Shown here one piece after another: positions 32,848-45,200 of a DNA stretch of 64,000 nucleotides. The translations under genes and the position numbers were made by a program. Every line of letters begins with the position of its first letter. The stretch's first letter is position 1. The notes below the pieces were generated by a model, which had not been told where the DNA came from, made no database searches, and was given only the letters and a program-made list of their open reading frames with translations. The DNA is from Lenzites betulinus. Taxonomy: Eukaryota; Basidiomycota; Agaricomycetes; Polyporales; Polyporaceae. The stretch is from the NCBI GenBank assembly GCA_022264855.1, contig JABYQU010000080.1, positions 35,168 through 99,167 of the forward strand. Reading direction: 5' to 3'.

Positions 32848-33755
32848 ATGGCGCTGGTGGGCGTTGAGTTGGCTCGGGTCGGCCCGCGGCCAGCCGACGT
32901 GGAGGGGAGGTCTGAAGGAGGAAAGAGAGGAGAAAGTGTTGTACATCGCTATGTCACCGTTATCACACGCACGCCTGTTCTTGTTTTGTGCTGTAAGTCT
33001 TTGTCTATCTTATTTCGCTTTGTTGTACAGGTGTAATACCCCATCCATATAACCCGGAAACTGCAATCACGATTCCGAATGCGAGTGGATGCGAGGGTTA
33101 GAGCCAGTAGTGCTAGGATCGCCTTCACTGCGTACCACCCCAACCTCACAACGGGCCTACGACACTGGACTGAGCAGGTTCGCAGAGGGTCTGCGGGACA
33201 CTATGCGATATAGCAGTACCCGCGGGGTACGCGGGAGATCGCGTGGTAAGGTCTAGCGAGGGGGCCCGACTCCGAATAGCAGACGTCCCGGGCGGACATG
33301 GGCGAACATGAGCAGCGTGATGTTCCGCCTGCGCGAGGAACGAGCGCCGGCGCAACGATGCTTACTAAGCATGAGAACGAATAGGGAAGTGGCGGAACGC
33401 GCGTCGGCGCGCCACGCATTTTGCTTCCGCCCACTTCCCCATCTTCCTCTCCGAAATCCTTTTTCGCCTTTTAAAAGCCACTCTAGTCGACAAAAACCTA
33501 AAATGGTGGCAACAAGCAGACCAGTATCGGCGAAGGGAAAAGGTGTAGAGATTTTGGACGGGGCCCGAAGGGTCGGCTCAGGCACACGCGGGTAGCTCGA
33601 GGCTGCGCAGTCCATCCGTAGAGTTCGTTGGGCAGGACAAAGGCGGAGATGACGACATCGTCGTCGACGACGAGCCGGAAGCAGGGTCGGAGAACGGGGG
33701 ATACCAGGGTGGTTACACGGGAGGCATCGGAGCTAGGGCCGCAAAGCTGGATGAC
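32848..33755. other. Intergenic; possible 5' part of the next small gene
   Basis: TCCATATAACCCGG at 33044-33057 is shared with the start of the repeat block at about 34401. A short frame at 33503-33592 (starting MVATSRPVSAKGKG) may be a first exon of the following hypothetical gene, but I could not join them with confidence. Confidence 0.35.
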
Positions 33756-34160
33756 ATGCTGAACGATATCCTTCAGCAGCCTGAGGACATTAAGCACAAC
33801 ATCATCGCCATTATGAAGATGGGCATACAACAGGAGACAGGCGTCGATTTCAACACCCTCCGGCCGGACCTTGCGGCATACCTGGCCAAGAGCGCGGAAC
33901 CGGAGGCGATGACGGTGGTAGAGACCACGGTGGTGGCCCCGATGCTAATCACAGACGCGCCCGACGCCAAGGATATCTTAGGGTTAGGGAGGAGGAGCCC
34001 GCGAGCGAAGCGAGCTGGGCGACGACGACGACAAGGGGGGAGTCGAAGAACAGGACAACAGGGATGGGGATCTTTCCCCACCCATCCTGTTTCGACTTTA
34101 TACAAGTCTCATCAGGTCCTATACAGTTCTTATCTCATACTTTCACGGCAACCAGCCTGA
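33756..34160 (+). CDS. Hypothetical protein, start uncertain
   Basis: The frame is open from about 33548 and has protein-like composition: acidic DDDIVVDDEPEAG, GYQGGY, then LDDMLNDILQQPEDIKHNII. I list the first ATG (33756), but upstream exons are likely. The helical MLNDILQQPED...GIQQETGVDF segment ends in an unstructured basic tail. TTAGGGTTAGGG occurs inside the coding frame near 33979-33990. Lys/Gly-rich starts of this sort occur in basidiomycete retroelement gag proteins, which is one possibility. Function unknown. Confidence 0.3.
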   Translation: MLNDILQQPEDIKHNIIAIMKMGIQQETGVDFNTLRPDLAAYLAKSAEPEAMTVVETTVVAPMLITDAPDAKDILGLGRRSPRAKRAGRRRRQGGSRRTGQQGWGSFPTHPVSTLYKSHQVLYSSYLILSRQPA

Positions 34161-34289
34161 ACAAAGGCTATGTTGGTTGCCTAATGCGTAGCCTTGTACT
34201 GCCTCCAGGGGCGCAGCCCCTGGCATCAGCTGACCGGTCAGGGCACCAATCAGAAGATACTAATTACTAAAGCGAGCCCCACATGATGC

Positions 34290-34390
34290 ATGATGTCACT
34301 ATGACATCATGTATGATGCGTTGCGCTTGGTGACATCATAGGCCTAGACCTATGATGTCATTGATCCCGAAATGGAAGTTATGACGTCAC
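34290..34390. promoter_or_regulatory. Cluster of TGACATCA palindromes and one TGACGTCA box
   Basis: TGACATCATAGG (34331-34342) and CCTATGATGTCA (34349-34360) form a 12-bp inverted repeat with a 6-bp loop. More TGACATCA-like half-sites lie at 34290-34315, and a perfect TGACGTCA (CRE/ATF-type site) at 34382-34389. There is no gene start close by. The cluster directly precedes the repeat block at 34399. Confidence 0.5.
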
Positions 34391-34398
34391 CTGATCCG

Positions 34399-35186
34399 CC
34401 TATCCATATAACCCGTCTTTCTAGGGCTAGAAAGTGGGTACAAGGTGGGTACAAGGTGGGTACAAGCCACTTTCTGAGACAATGGCCTGGACAATCCCTT
34501 GGGTACAAGAGGACAAATTGTAGCCCTCCTTCAGGGCTACAGAATGCAGGTGGTTTCATGGTGTTAGGTGTCCTCCTCATCGCGCTAGGGCCTTGTACCC
34601 ATGGGCTATAGGAGTATTGGAATCTGGGTACAAGGCTCTACAGCCTCCAAAGCCCTCACAACCTCCTGGGTACAAGAGGGACATCTGTAGACGTCCTCAA
34701 GGGCTACAGAATGCAGGTGGTTTCATGGTGCTAGGTGTCCTCCTCATTGTCCTAGGGCCTTGTACCCATAGGCTATAGGGGTATTAGAATCTGGGTACAA
34801 GGCTCTACAGCCTCCAAAGCCCTCACAACCTCCTGGGTACAAGAGAGACATCTGTAGACGTCCCCAAGGGCTACCTAATGCAGGTGGTTTCATGTCCATA
34901 GCTGTCCTCCTCATAGCTGTAGGTGCCTTGTACCCAGTTTGTACCTTGTGGGTACAAGGTCCTCCTGGCTTCAAATGTCCAGAAACCTTTTGGGTACAAG
35001 AGAGACATCTGTGGACACCTCCCAGGGCTATTCAACACATTTTGAAACATAATATTTGGAGCAAAACTGGTGGAGCTAGGCCTGATATACATCACTTTCC
35101 CCCCTAAGTGACCGCATTTTTTGATATCTCCACCACCAGCTGGGGTATGAGTATGAAACCAAGTGCTACTAGTGTTTATAATGAAG
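34399..35186. repeat. Repeat block with GGGTACAAG motif
   Basis: The block opens with CTATCCATATAA, then the palindrome CTTTCTAGGGCTAGAAAG and a 9-bp inverted repeat (AGAAAGTGG/CCACTTTCT, 34429-34475) that encloses three GGGTACAAG copies. Inside, a unit of about 167 bp repeats (for example 34621 and 34788). GGGTACAAG or its complement CTTGTACCC recurs throughout, and each unit carries AGGGCTAC...GGTGGTTTCATGG. Near the end are CATCACTTTCCC, a reverse AAAAAATGCG (35113-35122) and AAGTGCTACTAGTG. This framework is shared with the blocks at 35187 and 49482. No coding capacity. Confidence 0.75.
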
Positions 35187-35462
35187 GACTATCCATATAA
35201 TACTGGAATCTACATGTAGATTCCGGTTCCAAATGGTTCCAAGCACGGTTCCAAGGCAGTTTATGGGACAACGGCTGGGACAAACCCAAGGTTCCAAGGC
35301 ATATTCCTATAGCCCTCATTTAGGGCTACAAGATGCACCTGGTTTCATGGTCATAGCTTCTTTCCCCGTCCCACAATGACCTTGGAACCGTCGGTTCCAA
35401 GCGTAACCAAATGGTTCCAAGCACGGTTCCAAGGGCATTCCTCCACAACCACCTGGACAACT
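35187..35462. repeat. 276-bp direct repeat, copy 1 (GGTTCCAAG motif)
   Basis: This stretch matches 49482-49757 in the same orientation over 276 bp; I saw a single mismatch and no indel. It opens with GACTATCCATATAA and the perfect palindrome GGAATCTACATGTAGATTCC. It contains GGTTCCAAG copies in both orientations and the AGGGCTACAAGATGCACCTG framework seen with another motif in the block before it. Confidence 0.9.
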
Positions 35463-35639
35463 TAGGGTTATGAGATGTCTGAACAGCCTAGGTATGAAAT
35501 AAACCCTACACCCTAACCCCAGGCCATGCCACTTGGGGTTAAAAAAGCGCCCAAAATTGCCTAATTGGGGAATAGAGCAGTTTGTGGAGAGAATGTACAT
35601 GTGGAGCAATGGTAATAAGAAGATGGTGGACCATGCGGG
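35463..35639. other. Spacer with AGGGTTA/CCCTAACCC fragments
   Basis: Contains TTAGGGTTATG right at the end of the direct repeat, and ACCCTACACCCTAACCCC about 40 bp later, both telomere-like. No gene. Confidence 0.5.
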
Positions 35640-38600
35640 CCTCTGTGGCAGCCATATGGAGTTATATGGTGCTGTACGTGAGCATGGTGCGCACTCAGAC
35701 ACTTGCGGCACCCGTATGGAGTCGTACGTGAGTATACGGAGTCGTACGTGAGCGTGGTGCGCACGTCAGCCCCTATGGCAGCTGTACGGAGTCTGTCGGC
35801 CCCTGTGGCAGCCGTACGGAGTCGTACGTGAGCGTGGTGCGCACAGCGGCCACTGTGGCAGCCGTATGGAGTCCGTCCGCCACTGTGGCAGCCGTATGGA
35901 GTCCGTCGGCCCCTATGGCAGCCGTACGGAGTCGTACGTGAGCGTGGTGCGCACGTCAGCCCCTATGGCAGCCGTATGGAGTCCGTCCGCCCCTGTGGCA
36001 GGCATACGGAGTCGTACGTGAGCGTGGTGCGCACAGCGGCCACTGTGGCAGCCGTATGGAGTCCGTCCGCCCCTGTGGCAGGCATACGGAGTCGTACGTG
36101 AGCGTGGTGCGCACGTCAGCCCCTATGGCAGCTGTACGGAGTCGTACGTGAGCGTGGTGCGCACAGCGGCCACTGTGGCAGCCGTATGGAGTCCGTCCGC
36201 CCCTGTGGCAGGCATACGGAGTCGTACGTGAGCGTGGTGCGCACGTCAGCCCCTATGGCAGCTGTACGGAGTCGTACGTGAGCGTGGTGCGCACAGCGGC
36301 CACTGTGGCAGCCGTATGGAGTCCGTCCGCCCCTGTGGCAGGCATACGGAGTCGTACGTGAGCGTGGTGCGCACGTCAGCCCCTATGGCAGCTGTATGGA
36401 GTCCGTCGGCCCCTGTGGCAGGCATACGGAGTCGTACGTGAGCGTGGTGCGCACGTCAGCCCCTATGGCAGCCGTACGGAGTCGTACGTGAGCGTGGTGC
36501 GCACAGCGGCCACTGTGGCAGCCGTATGGAGTCCGTCGGCCCCTATGGCAGCCGTACGGAGTCGTACGTGAGCGTGGTGCGCACGTCAGCCCCTATGGCA
36601 GCCATATGGAGTCCGTCCGCCCCTGCGGCAGCCGTACGGAGTCGTACGTGAGCGTGGTGCGCACAGCGGCCACTGTGGCAGCCGTATGGAGTCCGTCGGC
36701 CCCTATGGCAGCCGTACGGAGTCGTACGTGAGCGTGGTGCGCACGTCAGCCCCTATGGCAGCTGTATGGAGTCCGTCGGCCCCTGTGGCAGGCATACGGA
36801 GTCGTACGTGAGCGTGGTGCGCACGTCAGCCCCTATGGCAGCCGTACGGAGTCCGTCCGCCCCTGTGGCAGCCGTACGGAGTCGTACGTGAGCGTGGTGC
36901 GCACGTCAGCCCCTATGGCAGCTGTATGGAGTCCGTCGGCCCCTGTGGCAGGCATACGGAGTCGTACGTGAGCGTGGTGCGCACAGCGGCCACTGTGGCA
37001 GCCGTATGGAGTCCGTCCGCCCCTGTGGCAGGCATACGGAGTCGTACGTGAGCGTGGTGCGCACGTCAGCCCCTATGGCAGCCGTACGGAGTCGTACGTG
37101 AGCGTGGTGCGCACAGCGGCCACTGTGGCAGCCGTATGGAGTCCGTCGGCCCCTATGGCAGCCGTACGGAGTCGTACGTGAGCGTGGTGCGCACGTCAGC
37201 CCCTATGGCAGCCGTATGGAGTCCGTCCGCCCCTGCGGCAGCCGTACGGAGTCGTACGTGAGCGTGGTGCGCACAGCGGCCACTGTGGCAGCCGTATGGA
37301 GTCCGTCGGCCCCTATGGCAGCCGTACGGAGTCGTACGTGAGCGTGGTGCGCACGTCAGCCCCTATGGCAGCTGTATGGAGTCCGTCGGCCCCTGTGGCA
37401 GGCATACGGAGTCGTACGTGAGCGTGGTGCGCACGTCAGCCCCTATGGCAGCCGTACGGAGTCGTACGTGAGCGTGGTGCGCACGTCAGCCCCTATGGCA
37501 GCTGTATGGAGTCCGTCCGCCCCTGTGGCAGCCGTACGGAGTCGTACGTGAGCGTGGTGCGCACAGCGGCCACTGTGGCAGCCGTATGGAGTCCGTCCGC
37601 CCCTGTGGCAGGCATACGGAGTCGTACGTGAGCGTGGTGCGCACGTCAGCCCCTATGGCAGCCGTACGGAGTCGTACGTGAGCGTGGTGCGCACAGCGGC
37701 CACTGTGGCAGCCGTATGGAGTCCGTCGGCCCCTATGGCAGCCGTACGGAGTCGTACGTGAGCGTGGTGCGCACGTCAGCCCCTATGGCAGCCGTATGGA
37801 GTCCGTCCGCCCCTGCGGCAGCCGTACGGAGTCGTACGTGAGCGTGGTGCGCACAGCGGCCACTGTGGCAGCCGTATGGAGTCCGTCCGCCCCTGTGGCA
37901 GGCATACGGAGTCGTACGTGAGCGTGGTGCGCACGTCAGCCCCTATGGCAGCTGTACGGAGTCGTACGTGAGCGTGGTGCGCACAGCGGCCACTGTGGCA
38001 GCCGTATGGAGTCCGTCCGCCCCTGTGGCAGGCATACGGAGTCGTACGTGAGCGTGGTGCGCACGTCAGCCCCTATGGCAGCCGTACGGAGTCGTACGTG
38101 AGCGTGGTGCGCACAGCGGCCACTGTGGCAGCCGTATGGAGTCCGTCGGCCCCTATGGCAGCCGTACGGAGTCGTACGTGAGCGTGGTGCGCACGTCAGC
38201 CCCTATGGCAGCCGTATGGAGTCCGTCCGCCCCTGTGGCAGGCATACGGAGTCGTACGTGAGCGTGGTGCGCACAGCGGCCACTGTGGCAGCCGTATGGA
38301 GTCCGTCCGCCCCTGTGGCAGGCATACGGAGTCGTACGTGAGCGTGGTGCGCACGTCAGCCCCTATGGCAGCTGTACGGAGTCGTACGTGAGCGTGGTGC
38401 GCACAGCGGCCACTGTGGCAGCCGTATGGAGTCCGTCCGCCCCTGTGGCAGGCATACGGAGTCGTACGTGAGCGTGGTGCGCACGTCAGCCCCTATGGCA
38501 GCTGTACGGAGTCGTACGTGAGCGTGGTGCGCACAGCGGCCACTGTGGCAGCCGTATGGAGTCCGTCGGCCCCTATGGCAGCCGTACGTGAGCGTGGTGC

Positions 38601-39175
38601 GCACGTCAGCCCCTATGGCAGCTGTATGGAGTCCGTCGGCCCTGTGGCAGGCATACGGAGTCGTACGTGAGCGTGGTGCGCACAGCGGCCACTGTGGCAG
38701 CCGTATGGAGTCCGTCCGCCCCTGTGGCAGGCATACGGAGTCGTACGTGAGCGTGGTGCGCACGTCAGCCCCTATGGCAGCCGTACGGAGTCGTACGTGA
38801 GCGTGGTGCGCACGTCAGCCCCTATGGCAGCTGTATGGAGTCCGTCCGCCCCTGTGGCAGCCGTACGGAGTCGTACGTGAGCGTGGTGCGCACAGCGGCC
38901 ACTGTGGCAGCCGTATGGAGTCCGTCGGCCCCTATGGCAGCCGTACGTGAGCGTGGTGCGCACGTCAGCCCCTATGGCAGCTGTACGGAGTCTGTCGGCC
39001 CCTGTGGCAGCCGTACGGAGTCGTACGTGAGCGTGGTGCGCATGGCAGCCACTGTGGCAGCCGTACGGAGTCGTACATGAGCGTGGTGCGCACAGCGGCC
39101 TCTGTGGCAGGCGTACAGTGTTGTACGTGAGTGTGGTGCGTGCACAGCATACAGGTTTAAAGGTGCGCACATCGT
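35640..39175. repeat. 3.5-kb satellite array built from three short modules
   Basis: The array is a mosaic of X (24 bp, GTCGTACGTGAGCGTGGTGC plus GCAC), Y (26 bp, two types: GTCAGCCCCTATGGCAGC... or AGCGGCCACTGTGGCAGC...) and optional Z (30 bp, GTCCGTCSGCCCCTRTGGCA...). X+Y is 50 bp and X+Y+Z is 80 bp, so almost every unit is a multiple of 10 bp and larger 130-bp groups recur. Each X contains the palindromes CGTACG and GTGCGCAC. The centre is nearly uniform while both ends are degenerate, as expected from unequal exchange. Stray open frames inside (such as 38356-38763 on the minus strand) are repeat read-through. Confidence 0.95.
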
Positions 39176-39274
39176 GAGATTGTTGTGCAGTCCCCACTTG
39201 TCACTGCAGCTGTAATTCTCACCGACACATATATTGAATATTCTCCAGCATTACATTTAACCCAAGTCACATTA

Positions 39275-40544
39275 CTAGATATCATTGCCACACCTCGGGC
39301 ATTCATAGATGTCCTCAGGCTTCCAACCCTGCAACATAGCCAACGCCTCCTGCGGCATCAGCCCAATATCCTTCGCCACACCAATATTCTCCAGAAGATA
39401 CTCTTGAACATCGTTGGGGCAGCCGTTCTGAGCATCTTCTTCACGAATCTTGCTGACGATGAGCTCAAATGAGAGCGGGTAGTTGAGGCCTGGCATGCCA
39501 CGTTGGATGGGAAGTGTGCTGAGCTGCTGCCAAAGCAACCAGTCAAATGGCCCATATTGGACACGGTTTCCGCATCGCATTTGAACAGCCTCCTCGACTG
39601 TTTGGGGCTGCAGAGGACGGGTATCGCGAGGGAGGGGGAGGGAGACCTCGACAGCATTGGAGCGCTCGCAGCAGGTGGTATGGAGCCACTTGTTGCACCG
39701 AAAGCACCACCGAAGTATGTCGCCCTCAGCTCCCAAGGCCGGTAGGGTGTACTGGCCGTCGCAGGTTTCGGTGCACATGCTGAACACACAGCTCTAAAGT
39801 TAATACATATTAGAAATAGATTTGAGCAAATACGGGGGGAAAGAACTCACGAGTGGCAGCTCATAACGCTCAAGGGTGGGGTTGTTCATGTTGAAGCTGC
39901 GTATGAGAGTCTTGTCACCCCTGGCGAAAAGGGTGGCCGCATCGATCACTGGGAAGGAGATGGCAGTGGGGGTCATATTGATGACCCGCTCGAGCGAATG
40001 GATGCGTTCGGCAAATGTGTATGTGTCGTGGGACAGCGATACAAGCTCGTTCTCCCCCTGGGACACAATAAAGTCCCGCCCGACTTGGTTGGCCATCTCG
40101 TCAGGGGTAAGCTCCCCATAGGAGAAGTACCAGTGGAGCTTTACAAGCTATGTAAGGTGTAATGTGAGAGATAGCATATTAGATATTGTATATATACTTA
40201 CCGAACCCAGTTCAGGATGCTTGCACAACCCAGCGATGCGCGCATACATCTTGCGGTCGAACTTGATTGCATCGTCACGTCCGGACCCGTCAGGGTAAAT
40301 GGAGACACTTCAAGCAAGCTATTAGTGTCTGTGCACAAATGGCAGGCAAAGTCATACTAATCGCGACATTTGACGTAAAAGCTTTCACCAGGTTCTGGGC
40401 GACGGCCTAATAATTCAACTTAGAAAATACACCAGCACACGGGCGAGATGAACACTTACACAACAGGCCCTGCACAACTTCGCCAGCACGGAACACATCA
40501 CTCCACTCTATGGCAGAGCGAGGGACAGGGGCAAGGGTAGGCAT
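39275..40544 (-). CDS. BAH-PHD-type chromatin reader, copy A
   Basis: Five exons, complement(39275..39793, 39851..40147, 40202..40307, 40358..40406, 40460..40544), join in phase to 351 residues. Residues 15-175 fit a BAH domain (RPEPGESFYVKC, MYARIAGL, LVKLHWYFSYGELTPDE, FIVSQGENELVSLSHDTYTF). From residue 186 a PHD-like zinc pattern follows: MCTETC, then WCFRCNKWLHTTC (C-x2-C-x4-H-x2-C). The last C-x2-C pair (YECPRCGNDI) sits about 115 residues later, at the very end. BAH and PHD modules read nucleosomes and histone tails, so a nuclear chromatin role is likely. Copy B at 58.8-60.1 kb is about 95% identical by eye. The start ATG has a TATA-like box 50-65 bp upstream in both copies. Confidence 0.8.
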
Positions 40545-40593
40545 AATGGAGGGGAAAACTGGCAAGGGGGGAAGGGGCACCCCTAGAGCAAGC

Positions 40594-40610
40594 AGCTCAC
40601 ATTATATAGT
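40594..40610 (-). promoter_or_regulatory. Conserved TATA region of BAH-PHD copy A
   Basis: AGCTCACATTATATAGT lies 50-66 bp upstream of the start codon. The same 17 bp occur at the same distance in copy B (60177-60193), while the DNA further upstream differs apart from GATCA-rich palindromes, so the core promoter has been kept. Confidence 0.6.
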
Positions 40611-42264
40611 GGAAGCCCAGGGGCTTTGCAATCATCAGGCATGATCAGTGTAATCATGTGGTGATCGTGAGATGCCATCACCACGATCATGATTTGTCTG
40701 TCAGTCCCTGATCGCCCTAGTGATCTGAACTTACCATATAAAGCAAAGTGTTATTGCACACATCACCTTCTACAGAATGCATAGTCAATATAATACATTT
40801 GAGTGGTGTGCAATAGATATTCAGGATAATATTTGAATTTATTCATATATTATACTAGTAGGTCGGCCATTTAAGGGGTAAATGTCAGTTGCATTAGATA
40901 ATAAAGTACAGAATTATTAGGGCGTCTATGGATGAGCAATGCGGCCTAGGTGAGGTATGTACACTGTAATATGACAGAGCCCTCATTCCAGGTGATACGG
41001 CGGGCCGAATTTGTTGCGCGATCCAAGAGAGCCTGAGGGTGCTTTGGTGTGCGCACCGAGCGCACACCGCTGACTGACTGCATATACGTACGCGACACAC
41101 GAAGTGGTGCATTTACGCTATGTTCTTGAGTCGGTTAGGGTTGTGCGCGAGGTCAGCTGTCATGTCCTGCGCATGGGCGACGTTCGCGTGCTGCGCACGA
41201 GACCGCGCGGTGTCTCCGCGCACGATGACGTCCGGGTCGTCCGCGCGATGGCATTCGGGGCGTCCGCAGTAGTAGGCGTTTGCTTTCTGCACACGCGCGA
41301 CACGCGTGTCTGGTCGTGACCAGGGATTGTGCCGCGTCCAGGTGTGCGTGTGAAGGGTAAGGATGGCGCGCGACGTGCGTGAGGTGCGCATGGACTCCGT
41401 GCGCACTCGGGCGGGTGGGCGCTCACACCTTGAGCTGTATTACTCTAAGCTCTCGCGTGGCGCGGCTGGGGCGGCGGGGGTAATGACATGAAGCCTAAGT
41501 GCCCCGGCGGGTAGGGTAACCTTCCTAATGCTAGAAGGCCTGGGCTTGGGGCGAACAGATCGACGCTTCGGATTGGAACGCGCGCGTTCGGGGTACACCC
41601 GATCTGCACTTTTGCCCGCCGGTGTATTGGTCGCTGTTCCGGTTTCAAGTGGCTGTGGTATCGCGATCATATCTCAGTAGGATCAGTATGACGCTGTTCA
41701 GCGGGACTATAGTACTCACTGGAGGCCAAGGAATGAAACGGGTAGCTAAGCAGGCGAAGTTTGTGGAGAGCATAGTTAGTTGTTTGGCAAGCGACGCGAC
41801 GAAGACTTGTAACTTGTGCGCGCTCAGTCGGAGCAACGAAGATAATAGACGCCCATAGCTTACTTTCCGGACTTCATCCACGCGTGGCTGGATAGCATCT
41901 GTCGCCCTCCTCATGGTCTCTGATAGTCACAGATAATATTCCAACACTCTAGTGGTTCCTGAAAAATCAATTTCCGATGGCGCAAACGATCTGACTCCTG
42001 TCCAGATAGCGATCGTCTCGATCGTCTCTGCACCACAGTATGCTCACTGTACACATGGGACGCACTACGCTAACGGCGTACTGTCTTTATCCACAAGATT
42101 CACCCGAATGATGGAGGTTGAGACCACGCCGGAATGAGCGAGCGGGCTGTGAAAATGGCACACCAGGAGAATATAAAGACTGCCAGTGAGTACCCCCTCC
42201 CCGAGTCCATTCGCCGCACCCTCCTCTCAGCTCATTTACACTCTCTGCTTATAACTTCAGTATC
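40611..42264. promoter_or_regulatory. Divergent intergenic region between BAH-PHD A and SNF2 A
   Basis: The left part is AT-rich with GATCA-type palindromes (40640-40720). From about 41030 to 41450 it turns CpG-rich and holds a bipartite GTGCGCAC-N-GAGCGCAC site (41049-41065), a single GTGCGCAC (41399-41406) and GGTGTCTCCGCG near 41207. The right part should hold the SNF2 promoter. A minus-strand frame at 41645-41914 has no clear domain. No gene is called. Confidence 0.45.
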
Positions 42265-45200
42265 ATGGCAAAGAAGTCGAAGAAAGACACGGAAGGTGAC
42301 CCCGCAGACAAGGCACCCCCTCAGAACTGGACGACGATGTTCCTCGATCTGGCGCTCTTCACGCGGACCACGCACGATCCAGCCCCGTTCTGCTGGGCAG
42401 AATGGCAGGCACACGTCACCTCCGACGTCCCTCCCTGGGCTCCAAGCGCGACGCCTGCTAACACAGGGATGGACGCCGAGGAGATCGCGCAGGCACTTGC
42501 GTATGCACGAGCCTACTGGGCCACCGGTCCTAGCAAGCGCGGCCAGTTCTACCGGGACTCACTCATCAAGACGAATCAGCATTCAGCAGGCCGTGACGCG
42601 ATCGCAGCGTACATGCGCAAGCGCATCCGCAGTTGGAAACTGAACTCCAAAGTGGACGCACACCTCGCCGCGAACAACTGCAGCGTGTATACCTTGGCTA
42701 GTCCAGACATGACGCAGGTACGTGTATCACGCTACGTGTCGACGAAATTAATTGACAATTGAATTCTCTTAGCTCCCTTCCCCGGAACGCGTTAACGGCG
42801 CTATTCCGGACCTCATGCTCCTCTGGTTCGGCCAGAACACGGGCGATTCCGACTGGGACCTCTCCGAAGCCGGCTGGAACTTTTTCAAGACGCTCTTCTA
42901 CATCACGTGGGCACGCTGGCGCATGCTGCTCAAGCGCGAGAAGGGCACGATACTGGGCGCTGAGATGGCCTTAGACGAATCCAGGCGCAGTACGCGGCTC
43001 TCTTGCAATTTCATACCTTTGATAGCTGACCGGCGAGTTTCAGAACTGAATGGCGAGGGCGCGACACCAGCCAACACCAGGCTGTGGCTTAAGAACATGG
43101 AGGTGCTCATCACGCGCATCAACCCGTGGCGCGAACGACTCCGAAAGCAACAGCACGCAGACCTCGTCGAGGAGCTGGAGGGGGCCAAAGCGCTACTACA
43201 CCAGGATGAGCACGCGCCCGAAGTTCGCAGTGAGTACCCGATTGTGCACAGAGCGATGAATGTGCTAATGTATATATAGAGCTTTCCCCCGCTCTTCGCG
43301 CTGCTCTTAAGTCCGTACCCAGCGAGGAGGAGATCGAACGCTGCCTCGCACGTATCGAAGAGGTACTCAAAGCCGCGGAGTGCGACGGTGTCGATCTTGT
43401 CACCGAGAAAGCGGACCTTTCGAAGTGGCTCGAGGGAGTTGAGGAGTATAAGGCGCTCACAATCGATGAGATGCGGCAGTGGATGGGGCTACCGACGGCT
43501 TACATCCCGTATTTCAACCAGAAGATCGACATCAAGGGCAATACCAACCCGTGGTCCCCCGAGGGTCGACAAGCCCTCGAATCGACTTACGCCGCGCCGC
43601 TGACCCCGTTTTGGCATCAATGGATTGCGCTCACCAAGATCAACGACAACGCCGCTAACAAACGCAACACTCTGATCTTGGACCAAGTCGGAGTGGGCAA
43701 GACGTTGCAGGCGGTGGCAAGTATTGCGTCGTATGAGTGGCTGCGGTCGTACAACGAGCAAAAGAAGACATATCCGCCGCGATGGGGTACGTCCTTCTGC
43801 AATACATTTACCTCTTAGAACGACCTACTAATCTCATGAGTAGCGGCGTCGCCTTCTGCGATGGAGGTTTTGGAACACCGGGCGCACATCATCGTGTGCC
43901 CTCCCAACTTAATCGCTCAATGGACGAGTGAGCTGAAGCGGTACCTCGCGTACGGTTCATGGATTATTCTTCCCTATCTCGGGTCTTGCGATCCCGCGGC
44001 GCGCACATCGTTTTGGATCGAGTACGACAAGCTCCCCGCCACAGCACATGTCATAATTATGACAACCTACTCGGTAAGTCCCCGGATCGCTATGCAGCAC
44101 GATTCCGATTCTGACACATGTCATTTAGGCCCTCAAAGCGGACGGTGAGGAGTTCTTCCATCTACCAGGGAAGCTCACCGAGTCGTACCGGGAGCCGACG
44201 CTGCAGAACCTCTCGAACGATCCCGCTGTACGCAATGTCACTCTGTGGGGGCGCGAGCGCCACTATGGCGTCGTCGTTATGGACGAGGCCCACTACGCGC
44301 GCAAGGCGGGGCACACACAAGTCGTATGCGCGGAGCTGTCGAAGCGCGCGCGAGTTACACTTGGCATGACGGCCACGCCGATCGTCACCAGTCCGATGGT
44401 ATGTGAATCTTCATACAGAGTATACTTACAAGTACACTGACAATGCCTTCATCAGGATATCGTCCTCCTTGGGCGTATTCTCCAAGTCCCGGGCTTCGAT
44501 GACGACCGGATGGAGGACTTTCGTAAGGCGTACAATCGCGCTAAGGCGGAAGGCCTACGAAACCGCAATGAACGGAAGGAAACGGTGGGTCTCGCCGCGG
44601 CGGTCGCCACCGGCCAGCGCACCCAAGCTGCGGACAATTCGCCTGCCAAGAAAGCAATGGCAGAGTGGGTCAACCATATCCGCGAACTCCTGAAGAACCA
44701 CGTGATCAGGCGGACGACGCAGTCCACCGACCTACACGGCAAGCCAATTCACCGCCTCGACCCTATCTACACACAGCGTCTCCTCCTCGAGCTGAGGCCC
44801 GACGAAATGGAGGTCCAAATGGCATTGGCAGAAGGCCTCAAAGACACTGGCGCATCGGTGGGCCAAACAGGCCTCGAGGTATGTTTTCTCTACAGTCATG
44901 TGCATACGACACGCATAGGCTGCATACAATGCGACTTAAGCACTGCTCCGGCGGGGTGCGGTCAATCTCACGCGACTTCTCTTGAACGTGCAAGATTGAC
45001 CGCATCCCACCGGCAACTGTCGTCTTTCTCCAGTCGTGCGACATGGTGGGTAGCGTGCGCACATTCGCTCTCTCAACCCACAGTGAGCGCAGCCTGGCAG
45101 CGCACCCGCCCGTTGGACCTCGAACCGCGCCGTATGCCAATCAGGCTGGAGACGACGACAGGGCGAGCTCCGCGAATCCCGTGCACTCGAATGTGATGTG

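Noticed and set aside
38356..39197. Open frames in the satellite with repeated RTTLTYDSV and CHRG
   Set aside because: Module lengths let frames stay open by chance; no start context, intron or flanking gene structure.
41645..41914. 89-codon minus-strand frame with a helical LLSSLLRLSAHKLQVFVASL segment
   Set aside because: Faintly like the N-terminal region of HNH-family proteins, but too short and isolated to call.
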